Assembly (NCBI GenBank): GCA_018675685.1 | Contig: JABGXP010000019.1 | Location: 1-47,056, forward strand | From: a bacterium | GTDB lineage: Bacteria > Patescibacteriota > Minisyncoccia > Moranbacterales > DUUL01 | Length of the DNA stretch: 47,056 nucleotides | Direction: 5' to 3' | In this document: positions 8,845 through 16,157 of the stretch, one piece after another | How positions within the stretch are numbered: position 1 is the stretch's first letter | Layout of the letters: the number at the start of each line of letters is the position of its first letter | Made by a program: the position numbers and the translations under genes | The notes under the pieces: model-generated | Databases searched by the model: none | Seen by the model: only the letters and a program-made list of their open reading frames with translations | Told to the model about the DNA's origin: nothing

Positions 8845-10197
8845 ATGTCAATGAATATGCATCAAAAAGACCAAATAGGAGCAACATTAATAATATTTTT
8901 GGTTACACTTTTTGTAGTGATATTACCCTTTTTAAATCTATCGTTCTTACTCACTAGCCTTTTATTTTTAACTTTTTTTGCATTTATAATTCTCCAGATT
9001 AATTTAAGATGGGGGTTTTTCCTTTTTTTAATCCTACGCCCAATCTTGGATTTTTCATCAGAAATGCCTCTTTTCGAAGTTGGAAAAATCTCAATTAATC
9101 TTGCGTCTCTTTTGGGGGTGATGATTATATCCACAACGCTTCTTAGGATTCCTAGTAACATGGCATTGCTCAAAAAGGCTCCTTTGTTGAAGTATTGGCT
9201 AGGATTTACTTTAATTTTAATCTTAGGAACTGCAATCTCATTCAACAAAACCACGAGTATCTCTGAATTAATCAGGATGCTGACGATATTTTCATTTTTT
9301 ATTCTTGGGTTTATTGTAACTAGAACCAAAAAAGATGCTTTTCAAATAGCAAAAGTGATTCTTATTTCAACCATGATTCCACTTTTAGTTGCTCTTTATC
9401 AATTAATTACCGATTCGGGCTTAACATTGTCATATCAAGACGTGCCTAATCGACTTTTTGGAACATTTGCTCACCCTAACCTCTTCGCTTTTTCATTAAC
9501 ATTTTCAATTGCTCTTTCTTTAGTAATGTTTCTTGTTTCCAAGAAAAGTTCCCGAAAATGGTTCTATGGGTTACTCCTTTTAGTTTTTACTTTTTTTCTT
9601 GCACAAACATACACTCGTGGTGCTTGGATTCTTTTTGTATTTATGATTCTTAGTGCTGGCTTTTTAAAATTGCACAAACTACTAGTCTTTTTTGTTGTAA
9701 TATTTTTTGCTTTATATATGATAGCCGAACCAGTTAAGGACAGAGTTAATTCAATCACTACACTCTCGCCATACAGTTCGATATCTTGGAGATTCAATCT
9801 ATGGCAAGATGCTATTGTTTATGCAAAAGAGGCGCCTCTCTTGGGTCATGGGACTGGGGTTGCTGAAGAACTAATACAGGAAAGACGTGGTTTACAACTT
9901 GGCTCACCTGCGCCACATAATGATTTTTTAAAAATATTATTGGAAAATGGAATCGTTGGTCTTCTTGCTTTTGTAGCAATTTTTGCATCACTATCAAAAA
10001 TATTATTCTCTTATTTCCTGTCCGAGATAAGATCAAAAAAAACCAGTAATTTAAGTTTTCTGGTTTTAATCTTTCTTTGTTTTGCGCTTGGTCTATACGC
10101 GGCTAGTTTTGGAGATAATGTTTTAAAAGCTACTGCCCTTCAATGGTCATTTTGGGCTCAAGCTGGTGGAATCATGGCGATTATCCGCAAAAAGTGA
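8845..10197 (+). CDS. O-antigen ligase/polymerase family membrane protein (450 aa)
   Basis: A polytopic membrane protein with roughly twelve hydrophobic segments. The Wzy_C region has APLLGHGTGVAEELIQERRG followed by PHNDFLKILLENGIVGLLAF; the PHNxxL motif is strongly conserved in O-antigen ligases and polymerases. An external loop arginine is also present (YTRGAWILF). It would act on undecaprenyl-linked glycans outside the membrane. It is transcribed alone, divergent from the glycosyltransferase operon, and converges with the acyltransferase gene at 10214. No clear ribosome binding site precedes the ATG; further in-frame ATGs occur four and six codons in. It is the second member of its family in the locus. 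Confidence 0.85.
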   Translation: MSMNMHQKDQIGATLIIFLVTLFVVILPFLNLSFLLTSLLFLTFFAFIILQINLRWGFFLFLILRPILDFSSEMPLFEVGKISINLASLLGVMIISTTLLRIPSNMALLKKAPLLKYWLGFTLILILGTAISFNKTTSISELIRMLTIFSFFILGFIVTRTKKDAFQIAKVILISTMIPLLVALYQLITDSGLTLSYQDVPNRLFGTFAHPNLFAFSLTFSIALSLVMFLVSKKSSRKWFYGLLLLVFTFFLAQTYTRGAWILFVFMILSAGFLKLHKLLVFFVVIFFALYMIAEPVKDRVNSITTLSPYSSISWRFNLWQDAIVYAKEAPLLGHGTGVAEELIQERRGLQLGSPAPHNDFLKILLENGIVGLLAFVAIFASLSKILFSYFLSEIRSKKTSNLSFLVLIFLCFALGLYAASFGDNVLKATALQWSFWAQAGGIMAIIRKK

Positions 10198-10213
10198 TGC
10201 CTATGCTTATAAA

Positions 10214-11272
10214 TTAGCACTTACTTTTGAGCGCTCTTTTAACCGTTCTTTTGCAAAACAATAGCACCCTCCACAGCAAACAAACCGCCTTACTTTTTGA
10301 AAAATAGAAGTTATATTGTTTCAGAAGTTGATTCCCAAACTCACGTTTCCAACGACTATCACCAACAGAAAAATCAACCAATCTAATTCCCAGGCTCTGC
10401 AAATGTCGCAAGGTGTGAAAGACTAGAATATTTCCTGGTGTTATTTTTCCAAATTCAGAAACAAAGGCAGAGTTTGTAATCAGGAAAGTTTCTTTGGAAA
10501 AAATACCAAAAAGATATGCGATCTCTTGATCATCTTTCTTTAAAAAAGCTATTCCTACATTTTCATTGTTGTTTTTTATCCAAGAAGCATAGACTTTCCT
10601 TGTGATCTCTCTCCCAAAGAGGGATATTTTTTTCTTTCCTTTCCAGCTTTTATCCTCAATTGCAATCATTTTTTCAAAATCAGCAGTTTCGCTTTTTCTA
10701 TGAAATTCAAATTCAACTAAAGGTTCTGATTTGGTGAGCTTCTTTTTGAATTTCTTTTTTGTTTTTTTACTCATATTTTCAAAAAGGTCTCTCCCGAGAA
10801 CTAATCTTGGACTTTTGCAAGAAAACTCAAAAGAACAGTTCTTAATGATACTTTTATCGCCAGACATAAATAAATTCAAATGTCTTGCTTCTATTTCTGC
10901 TAAAAAAAGATTTTCTTCTTCCGTAACACTCTTTATTATCGTCTCCAAGATTCTTGGGTCACCAACCTTTAAACACAAAGATGAACGATCAATTGAACCG
11001 CCAAAGTTATCTGCGCACATCAACACCTTGACTGCAAACTTTCTACCCCAGACAAGTGGAAGTACGGCAACTAACTCTTTTTTTCTATAACAAAAAAAGA
11101 CTATATATTCTTCCAGAGAAGCAGTCTCCAAAAAAGACATAAAGTATGTCGGAGAATTGAAAAAATGCACATCATCTGTTTCATCCCACAATCTTTGCCA
11201 CTCTTCAAGTTGCAATTTCTCAAGTTTTTTAACTTTTTTGACTTGATATTCTTTCAAAAAATTGATATACAT
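10214..11272 (-). CDS. FemAB/CelD-type GNAT acyltransferase (352 aa)
   Basis: The fold is the double-GNAT family (PF13480-like). In order: WQRLWDETDDVHFFNSPTYF near the N-terminus, the acceptor strand region (LVAVLPLVWG), a basic linker of lysines (~165-180), and the signature C-terminal part GNILVFHTLRHLQSLGIRLV then DFSVGDSRWKREFGNQ. Relatives make peptidoglycan cross-bridges from aminoacyl-tRNA (FemAB) or acylate exopolysaccharide (CelD/BcsL). Next to a glycan locus, acylation of polysaccharide or of peptidoglycan are both reasonable. It has its own near-consensus promoter and is cytoplasmic, with no signal peptide. Confidence 0.82.
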   Translation of the reverse strand: MYINFLKEYQVKKVKKLEKLQLEEWQRLWDETDDVHFFNSPTYFMSFLETASLEEYIVFFCYRKKELVAVLPLVWGRKFAVKVLMCADNFGGSIDRSSLCLKVGDPRILETIIKSVTEEENLFLAEIEARHLNLFMSGDKSIIKNCSFEFSCKSPRLVLGRDLFENMSKKTKKKFKKKLTKSEPLVEFEFHRKSETADFEKMIAIEDKSWKGKKKISLFGREITRKVYASWIKNNNENVGIAFLKKDDQEIAYLFGIFSKETFLITNSAFVSEFGKITPGNILVFHTLRHLQSLGIRLVDFSVGDSRWKREFGNQLLKQYNFYFSKSKAVCLLWRVLLFCKRTVKRALKSKC

Positions 11273-11291
11273 ATAAATTATTCAACTTATA

Positions 11292-11320
11292 GGTATATCA
11301 ATTTTCTAGCTATTAGTCAA
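11292..11320 (-). promoter_or_regulatory. Promoter for the FemAB-like gene
   Basis: On the minus strand TTGACT (11315-11320), 17-nt spacer, TATACC (11292-11297), with the ATG at 11272 only ~20 nt further. It lies just past the terminator of the upstream island, so this gene is transcribed independently. Confidence 0.6.
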
Positions 11321-11380
11321 TAGGAAGCCGCTCTTGAAAACCTCCACGACCCCTTGGTAAAATATTTTCAAATAAAGTTT

Positions 11381-11415
11381 AAAGAGGCAATGTTATAATA
11401 TAACATTGCCTCTTT
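11381..11415 (-). terminator. Strong intrinsic terminator ending the secreted-protein island
   Basis: A perfect 16-bp stem (AAAGAGGCAATGTTAT at 11381-11396 against 11400-11415) with a 3-nt loop. On the minus strand it is followed by TTTAAACTTTATTTG. A smaller hairpin (CTGTTC/GAACAG, 11417-11432) sits just upstream in the transcript. The region 11433-11569 is the 3' untranslated part of the LysM-like gene; I see no gene in it. Confidence 0.82.
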
Positions 11416-11569
11416 GCTGTTCTCTTGAACAGTTGATTTTACTTTCGTCAGACATCGTCTAACTTTTTTCTTAGTCAGACTCAGCCTGATATTTGTGGAG
11501 CAAAAAACAAATTTGTGCATAAGCACGAGTTTTATGATTGCTATCTCACAGTTATCAGACGAAGGGACT

Positions 11570-12574
11570 TTAGTTGTCAGTATCCTTTTCACTGTTTTTC
11601 CCTTGATCTCCATTGAGTGCACCAGCATTGGTGTTCTCCGGGGATATTTCCTGAGAATCTGTCTCAAGGACCTCTTCTTCGTGTTCTTCAGCCTCAATCG
11701 GTTTCTCTTGTTTCTCTTTTTTTCTGAAGAATAGAGCTTTAACGATCAGGAAAAGAACGATAATAACTATAACACCACCCAGAAGGTACAGAAAACCCTT
11801 AAGGTAGTCAATACTTCCTTCTAAAGTTTTTCCTAAAGCCTCCATTGCTGTAAGCTTCTCTTTCTGCTCGACGATTGTCTCATTGGCAACAACTAATTTT
11901 CCTTCGAGGTTGCCGATGCGAGTATTTCGATCCTCAATCACGCCTTTCAACTTGGTGACTTTTCCGTTCAGAGCAGTAATGATCTGACTGGAAGATGTAA
12001 GATCTTCTCTTACATTTGCCAATTCTTCGGAAAGTTTCGTAACTTCAACTTGCCTTTTTCTCAACTTGCCTTTGAGGATCTTATTGGATTTTTCCGCAAC
12101 TCTTAATCTCTTTTGAAGCTTTGCAACTTCAAAAGCATTGAGAATTAGGTCCTTTGCGATCATCTTTGTGGGAATGTAAAACACAAACCCCGGTTTGAGA
12201 CTTTTACAAGCTTCCATTGTCAGCCCATTACCGGCAACAATTTGGCGAATTTTTCTAAGACCAGCCCCGGAAACTACATTGGCAATATCGCCGATGGTGT
12301 CACCCGAGGAGTCATTGGTCAATTTCAGAGCGTGAAGATCGGTTGTTCCAAAATTCTTTGAAATGTTTTTAATCCTTTGAAGTTCGTTGGCATTCCTGGC
12401 TGCTTTCAATTTAGCCCGGACATCTGCCAAAGTAGTGACTTCGGATATCTCTTTTGCCGCCGCAAGCTTCTTCTGAATATCTTCAAGAGATGTATCAGCG
12501 AAAGCTGCAGTCGTCCAAAGAAACATCACCGCAATTGCCATTATAACTGAATAAACAACATTCTTTTTTTCCAT
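11570..12574 (-). CDS. FimV-like protein: signal peptide, LysM-like domain, coiled coil, C-terminal anchor (334 aa)
   Basis: The start at 12574 is set by AAGGAG ten bases upstream; the longer frame to 12640 has no such site. Residues 1-26 are a signal peptide (cleavage near AAFA-D). Residues ~30-70 hold two related helical units (IQKKLAAAKE and VRAKLKAARN). Residues ~89-138 read like a divergent LysM domain: SSGDTIGDIANVVSGAG, then IVAGNGL and LKPGFVFYIPTKM. Residues ~148-258 are a long coiled coil, ~260-282 a transmembrane helix, and the remaining ~50 residues a very acidic tail. LysM domains bind peptidoglycan glycan; LysM plus coiled coil plus one helix is reminiscent of FimV, a polar scaffold, though no TPR or FimV C-domain is seen. 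It is probably co-transcribed with the gene upstream (102-base gap). Confidence 0.72.
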   Translation of the reverse strand: MEKKNVVYSVIMAIAVMFLWTTAAFADTSLEDIQKKLAAAKEISEVTTLADVRAKLKAARNANELQRIKNISKNFGTTDLHALKLTNDSSGDTIGDIANVVSGAGLRKIRQIVAGNGLTMEACKSLKPGFVFYIPTKMIAKDLILNAFEVAKLQKRLRVAEKSNKILKGKLRKRQVEVTKLSEELANVREDLTSSSQIITALNGKVTKLKGVIEDRNTRIGNLEGKLVVANETIVEQKEKLTAMEALGKTLEGSIDYLKGFLYLLGGVIVIIVLFLIVKALFFRKKEKQEKPIEAEEHEEEVLETDSQEISPENTNAGALNGDQGKNSEKDTDN

Positions 12575-12588
12575 TGTTTCTATTCTCC

Positions 12589-12663
12589 TTTCCCTTATGG
12601 GAAATTGCTGATTCTTATGATTGTTGAATCTCCCTCCCATCTAAATCAAATCTTAAATGGGAG
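12589..12663 (-). promoter_or_regulatory. Two RNA hairpins between secreted-protein genes, one abutting the ribosome binding site
   Basis: Hairpin A (12634-12663) has 10-bp arms with one G-U pair (CTCCCATTTA/TAGATGGGAG) and lies 14 nt after the stop of the upstream gene, without a U tract. Hairpin B (12589-12604) is a perfect TTTCCC-ATAA-GGGAAA whose last two bases are the first two of the AAGGAG site. They could set relative expression of the two cistrons or protect mRNA ends; this is inference. Confidence 0.5.
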
Positions 12664-12676
12664 TTCGGTAAATGTG

Positions 12677-14074
12677 TTACCGTAGGTTAGCCGCTTTCAG
12701 TTTCGAACTATACGCTTCAAGACTTACGAGATTATTGATATGGTGCCTTTGCATTGCTCCTTCAACCTTAGAAAGGTTGTCGAAATATGCTTTGGAAAAT
12801 TCCGCATCAGAAATCAATTGCTTATCTCTGGCGCGCTTGACAACATTAGCTCTTTCAAACCATGCTAATGCAATGCCTAACTGAGCCATTTCAAGTTTTT
12901 CGCCCTTAACGTTGTCTCTGGTAGCCTGGTTTAAATGAGCCTGGAAAACACTCAGTGCTTCCAAATCAGTTCTTTCAGAAGAAAGATACTTTTCTAATTC
13001 AACTTCAGCTACTTGCAATCTTGTTACACCATTCGGATCAGGTACTGCATTTGCGCACATCGCGAGAGTTAAATACTCGTCTCTCTTGAGTTTACTAATA
13101 ACAGAAACTTTTTCCTTAGGCTCTGGTTGAACGATTTTTGCTTTATCAGCAACAACTTTTTGCTTTTCTGTAGAGCTTAGAGCAAGAAACGTTTTCTTGA
13201 AGTCTATGACTTTAACAAGCGCAACGGAAAGAAAGGGGTTAGCCTTAAGTCCATTACTTCCACTAGTTCCACTGAATGCAGAACCAATGCTACCACCAAG
13301 TGGCAAAGCACTGCTACCTGAAAGGCTGAGTGCACCTGCAAGCAAGGCTCCAATGTTCGCGCCTTTTGCTTCTGTGCCAAAAAGAACTTCAGCACCTTCA
13401 CCAGTTGGAACGAAGAAATTCGCTCCGAGTTTCATGGCTGCTTCTGAAATCATCATCCCTAAATCATCCGAGGAAATGTTTTCAAGCTTCAAGCTTTTGT
13501 ACCATTTCTTAAACCCTTCACGAGTTTGGAAGGTGATACTGCCCATTGCCAAATAGTCAGTGCCCTTTATTGCGCGAGCATCTGGATATTTAGCATAGGG
13601 ACGAACAGCGTTTGTTGCTGGAAGGTCATAGAGCACAACCACATTGGCAGTTCTCATCAACATCTTCCTTGCTTTCGAAAAACCATCAATTAATTTCTTT
13701 TTCTCATACTTGTCTTCAACGAGCTTAGATTTATTCCCGAAATAAACCGGGATCATTTCTCTCGTGATAACATTAGGTAACGCCAAGTAAACTCTTTTGG
13801 AGTCTTTTAAGCTCCAGAGACTACCTTTTGTTACAGGAATATTTGGTGTTCCAGGAAACATTCCTTCGAATGCTGGCATATAGGCGCTGCCCATATACTT
13901 ATCTTTACCATCTCCACCGCCACCGTTTAATACAGTGACATTAATCTCATTTTCCTGACCAACTTCAACCTCAACCTGTGAGGCTCCATTGTCTTCTGCA
14001 AAAGAAATCGAGGCAAATGCCAACGAAATCGCCATTACCATCAAAACAACAATCTTTCCCATTCTTTTCTTCAT
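12677..14074 (-). CDS. Secreted protein of unknown function (465 aa)
   Basis: The start at 14074 is chosen because AAGGAG sits eight bases before it and the protein then begins with a classical signal peptide (MKKRMGK, hydrophobic stretch, cleavage near SFA-ED, residue 26). After a Gly-rich piece (NGGGGDGKDKYMG) comes a mixed alpha/beta region (~75-215, including VVVLYDLPATNAVRPY and EAAMKLGANFFVPTG). A Gly/Ser/Ala-rich low-complexity segment follows (~220-260), then a helical C-terminal half rich in Lys, Glu and Ala. No membrane anchor or known domain is recognised. Codon and base use look richer in G+C than the flanking polysaccharide genes. The near-perfect promoter and strong site suggest high expression. 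Surface or matrix protein is a guess from secretion and context. Confidence 0.75.
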   Translation of the reverse strand: MKKRMGKIVVLMVMAISLAFASISFAEDNGASQVEVEVGQENEINVTVLNGGGGDGKDKYMGSAYMPAFEGMFPGTPNIPVTKGSLWSLKDSKRVYLALPNVITREMIPVYFGNKSKLVEDKYEKKKLIDGFSKARKMLMRTANVVVLYDLPATNAVRPYAKYPDARAIKGTDYLAMGSITFQTREGFKKWYKSLKLENISSDDLGMMISEAAMKLGANFFVPTGEGAEVLFGTEAKGANIGALLAGALSLSGSSALPLGGSIGSAFSGTSGSNGLKANPFLSVALVKVIDFKKTFLALSSTEKQKVVADKAKIVQPEPKEKVSVISKLKRDEYLTLAMCANAVPDPNGVTRLQVAEVELEKYLSSERTDLEALSVFQAHLNQATRDNVKGEKLEMAQLGIALAWFERANVVKRARDKQLISDAEFSKAYFDNLSKVEGAMQRHHINNLVSLEAYSSKLKAANLR

Positions 14075-14166
14075 AACCGTTTCTCCTTGTGGTTTTGTTA
14101 CACACATTTAGTGCGCAACTATTTGTTTGCTATTAAATTGACAAGCTACTGTTAAATAAACTGTTC

Positions 14167-14196
14167 ATCACTTATTGCACGAATGTAATAAGTGAT
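14167..14196 (-). promoter_or_regulatory. Hairpin in the long 5' leader of the 465-aa secreted protein gene
   Basis: Ten-base perfect arms (ATCACTTATT/AATAAGTGAT) around a 10-nt centre whose outer bases extend the stem with a G-U pair. It lies mid-way in a leader of about 205 nt (14075-14281) that holds no gene. I recognise no riboswitch class; it may stabilise the mRNA. Confidence 0.45.
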
Positions 14197-14287
14197 AAAT
14201 TGGGTTATTCACTGCTATGAAAGTTCTTTGACTAACTTGACTGACTCAAATTCTCTTATCTTGTTTAAATATTAATCTTGATTTCCT

Positions 14288-14316
14288 ATTATACTCTTTT
14301 TTTAGAGTTTTGTCAA
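14288..14316 (-). promoter_or_regulatory. Perfect-consensus sigma70 promoter
   Basis: On the minus strand TTGACA (14311-14316), a 17-nt spacer and TATAAT (14288-14293) match both consensus hexamers exactly. It drives the secreted-protein gene at 14074 and probably the LysM-like gene after it. The -35 begins four bases past the terminator stem of the preceding gene. Confidence 0.88.
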
Positions 14317-14320
14317 GAGA

Positions 14321-14355
14321 AAACCTGGAATAGTAAAGTTCACTATTCCAGGTTT
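14321..14355 (-). terminator. Intrinsic terminator after the small secreted-protein gene
   Basis: A perfect 14-bp stem (AAACCTGGAATAGT, 14321-14334, against 14342-14355) with a 7-nt loop, about 50 bases past the stop. The U-run is short (stem end TTT plus TCTCTT), and it merges directly into the -35 of the next promoter. Confidence 0.75.
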
Positions 14356-14405
14356 CTTTGGTCAAATGACCACTTTTATAATCTTGGCATAAATGCCGGC
14401 AAATA

Positions 14406-15071
14406 TTATGGTGCAGGATTCACATTAATCTTTAAGGTTCCGAGCATCTGACTCTGTTGTGTTGTCATTATACCCGCGCCATTGTCGGTTGTCTGATATG
14501 AATTGTTCAGCACCTGCGAGTCGAGAGACCCAATAGTTCCAGGCGTTGCACATACCAGACCCGCCATATTAATTCCAGTTTGCATATTTGCAGTGAGACC
14601 TGTGTCCCAGGTGTCAGCAGTGAGATTGGCTCTCATATGATTGTCTGAAAATACACGACCGCCTTCAAGGCCACCGTTCTCAGCCAGTGTATCAAGGCTT
14701 GCAGTGGTAACATCCTGAATTTTAATTCCGCCAGTTCCGTCAGCACGTTCCTTTAGGATTTCCAAGCTCTGGGATGCAACATTAGTGATCGCCGCTGTTC
14801 CAATAGTTGGTGCGCCGGCGAGAGTTCCAATTTCCAGACTGGTGCATCCTTCGCCCCAAACCTGATTGAGACTATCAATATTGGTCTCTCCCCAGAGAGA
14901 TCCATCATTGAAACCGTTAACAAATCCACCATTACATTCGCCATCAGGGCATTCAAATGAGGTGATTGGTTCGGGTTCGGGACAATTATCCGGGCAATCT
15001 GCCATGGCAATTGTTCCGAAAGTCATCATGATCGAAAGTGTCATTGCGAGTGTTACGAAGAGCTTTTTCAT
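14406..15071 (-). CDS. Small secreted cysteine-containing protein (221 aa)
   Basis: An AAGGAG site nine bases before the ATG sets the start. The signal peptide ends near IAMA (residue 23). The mature N-terminus has a Cys/Pro-rich segment with Cys at 26, 30, 41 and 46 (DCPDNCPEPEP, then CPDGEC), then another at 76 and one near 174 (LVCATPG). The Asp at -1 excludes a lipobox. The rest is rich in Gly, Thr, Asn and Ala with alternating beta-like stretches (IGTLAGAPTIGTAAITN), looking like a surface or fibre-type protein. No known family recognised. It has its own promoter and terminator and is the first gene of the higher-G+C island. Confidence 0.75.
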   Translation of the reverse strand: MKKLFVTLAMTLSIMMTFGTIAMADCPDNCPEPEPITSFECPDGECNGGFVNGFNDGSLWGETNIDSLNQVWGEGCTSLEIGTLAGAPTIGTAAITNVASQSLEILKERADGTGGIKIQDVTTASLDTLAENGGLEGGRVFSDNHMRANLTADTWDTGLTANMQTGINMAGLVCATPGTIGSLDSQVLNNSYQTTDNGAGIMTTQQSQMLGTLKINVNPAP

Positions 15072-15227
15072 TGTTTCTTTCTCCTTGTTTGGAAAATAAT
15101 GTTTTGATAGCTGGAAAATCCTGCTACCGACTTAGTTGTAAAACAATCTTCTGCGTCCCTTTGGTTCCTCCTTTTTATTCTTCCTTTCGTCAGAATATTT
15201 GAGATTATAAAAATTTGAGAGTACTTT

Positions 15228-15278
15228 GAAACGATAACCGTTTCTGCATCCGAAATTTTTTTAGTCTCTTTCGGACGC
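15228..15278 (-). promoter_or_regulatory. Structured 5' leader of the small secreted-protein gene
   Basis: The ~277-nt leader (15072-15348) holds no convincing gene. It contains GCGTCCGAAA/TTTCGGATGC (10 bp with one G-U pair, 15246-15278), and immediately after in the transcript GAAACG-GTTAT-CGTTTC (15228-15244). No known riboswitch class recognised. Confidence 0.45.
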
Positions 15279-15354
15279 AAAATTAATATCAATTCATTTT
15301 CAATAATTTACTATGCAACGAATAATCTTGAAGGTCAATCTTACTCGTTATCAC

Positions 15355-15383
15355 AACATAGCACGATTGTAATTATTTGTCAA
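15355..15383 (-). promoter_or_regulatory. Promoter for the small secreted-protein gene
   Basis: On the minus strand TTGACA (15378-15383), 17-nt spacer, TATGTT (15355-15360). The -35 is embedded in the last codons of the upstream Wzz-like gene, whose stop codon is at 15373-15375. Confidence 0.7.
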
Positions 15384-16044
15384 GTTCTTTCATTGTTTTA
15401 ATTTCCAATAAATTGCTCTTTTTTTTCTTGAAAATATTCAAATCATTTTCAGGTGCTGGAAAAATAACAATATAAGCAATTGCTGTCCCGAGCCCTGCTA
15501 TAAAAGCGATTGTAAAGTTAAGCTTTGTATTTGGAGACGTCAAGCCAATGATTGAAGAATCTACGATTTTCAATCTTACATTTTCACCACTATGAAATCT
15601 TGTATGTCTGTTTTTAAGAACTTTAAAGATTCTAACCGAAATATTTTCAGCTTGTTTCATATTAGAATGCTTCACTGTTATTTCAATCATGCCAGAATCA
15701 CCAGCGCTTGAAGCACTGACAACGCTTTTCCATTTTTTTGCGACCTGATCAATTTCTGGTTTTTTTTCAAAATACCCCCTATTAACGCCAAACTCTTCTT
15801 TTGCAACCTCATCATAAAAAGAATATGTTGTAATAACTTCTGCCAGAATTTCACTTATATATGTCCTAGATCTTGCAATCGCATATGGATCAACATCTCT
15901 ATTAAACTTTGGTATGACTAAGACTTTTGATTTAGCACTATACCTAACAGGTTGTAAGAGGGTAAAAATAGTTGCTACAAGCAAAAAAACCAGTGATATC
16001 ACTATAATTGTCTGTCTCTTACTTATAATAAATTTTAAATCCAT
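15373..16044 (-). CDS. Wzz-type chain-length determinant protein (223 aa)
   Basis: Two transmembrane helices (residues ~12-30 and ~178-197) flank an external domain, as in polysaccharide co-polymerases. The first helix is followed by QPVRYSAKSKVLVIPKF, the usual beta strand after Wzz helix 1, and the second is preceded by a Pro-containing segment (SPNTKLNF). It would set glycan chain length with a Wzy polymerase. There is no fused or adjacent tyrosine kinase. It has its own promoter. The short C-terminal cytoplasmic tail is basic (KKKKSN). Confidence 0.8.
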   Translation of the reverse strand: MDLKFIISKRQTIIVISLVFLLVATIFTLLQPVRYSAKSKVLVIPKFNRDVDPYAIARSRTYISEILAEVITTYSFYDEVAKEEFGVNRGYFEKKPEIDQVAKKWKSVVSASSAGDSGMIEITVKHSNMKQAENISVRIFKVLKNRHTRFHSGENVRLKIVDSSIIGLTSPNTKLNFTIAFIAGLGTAIAYIVIFPAPENDLNIFKKKKSNLLEIKTMKELDK

Positions 16045-16090
16045 CGTTTTAGCTGTTTTTAGAAATATCCCGTAGGTAATTTAATACTAT

Positions 16091-16119
16091 ATAATAATAC
16101 ATAAAGATACTTTTGTCAA
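16091..16119 (-). promoter_or_regulatory. Promoter for the 223-aa Wzz-like gene
   Basis: On the minus strand TTGACA (16114-16119), 17-nt spacer, TATTAT (16091-16096), about 40 nt before the ATG at 16044. One mismatch to consensus. Confidence 0.75.
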
Positions 16120-16157
16120 TGCTTTGAATCTTTGTCTCACCGCCTTAGAATTCTAGA

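Noticed and set aside
11368-11569. Open frame in the 3' untranslated region of the LysM-like gene
   Set aside because: It runs through the terminator hairpin and its internal ATG has no ribosome binding site.
12677-14074. CsgG-like curli secretion channel
   Set aside because: The signal peptide and alpha/beta region are suggestive, but no lipobox and no CsgG motif were found; kept as unknown.
14406-15071. Lipoprotein signal
   Set aside because: The cysteine after the signal peptide is preceded by Asp (AMADC), which does not fit a lipobox.
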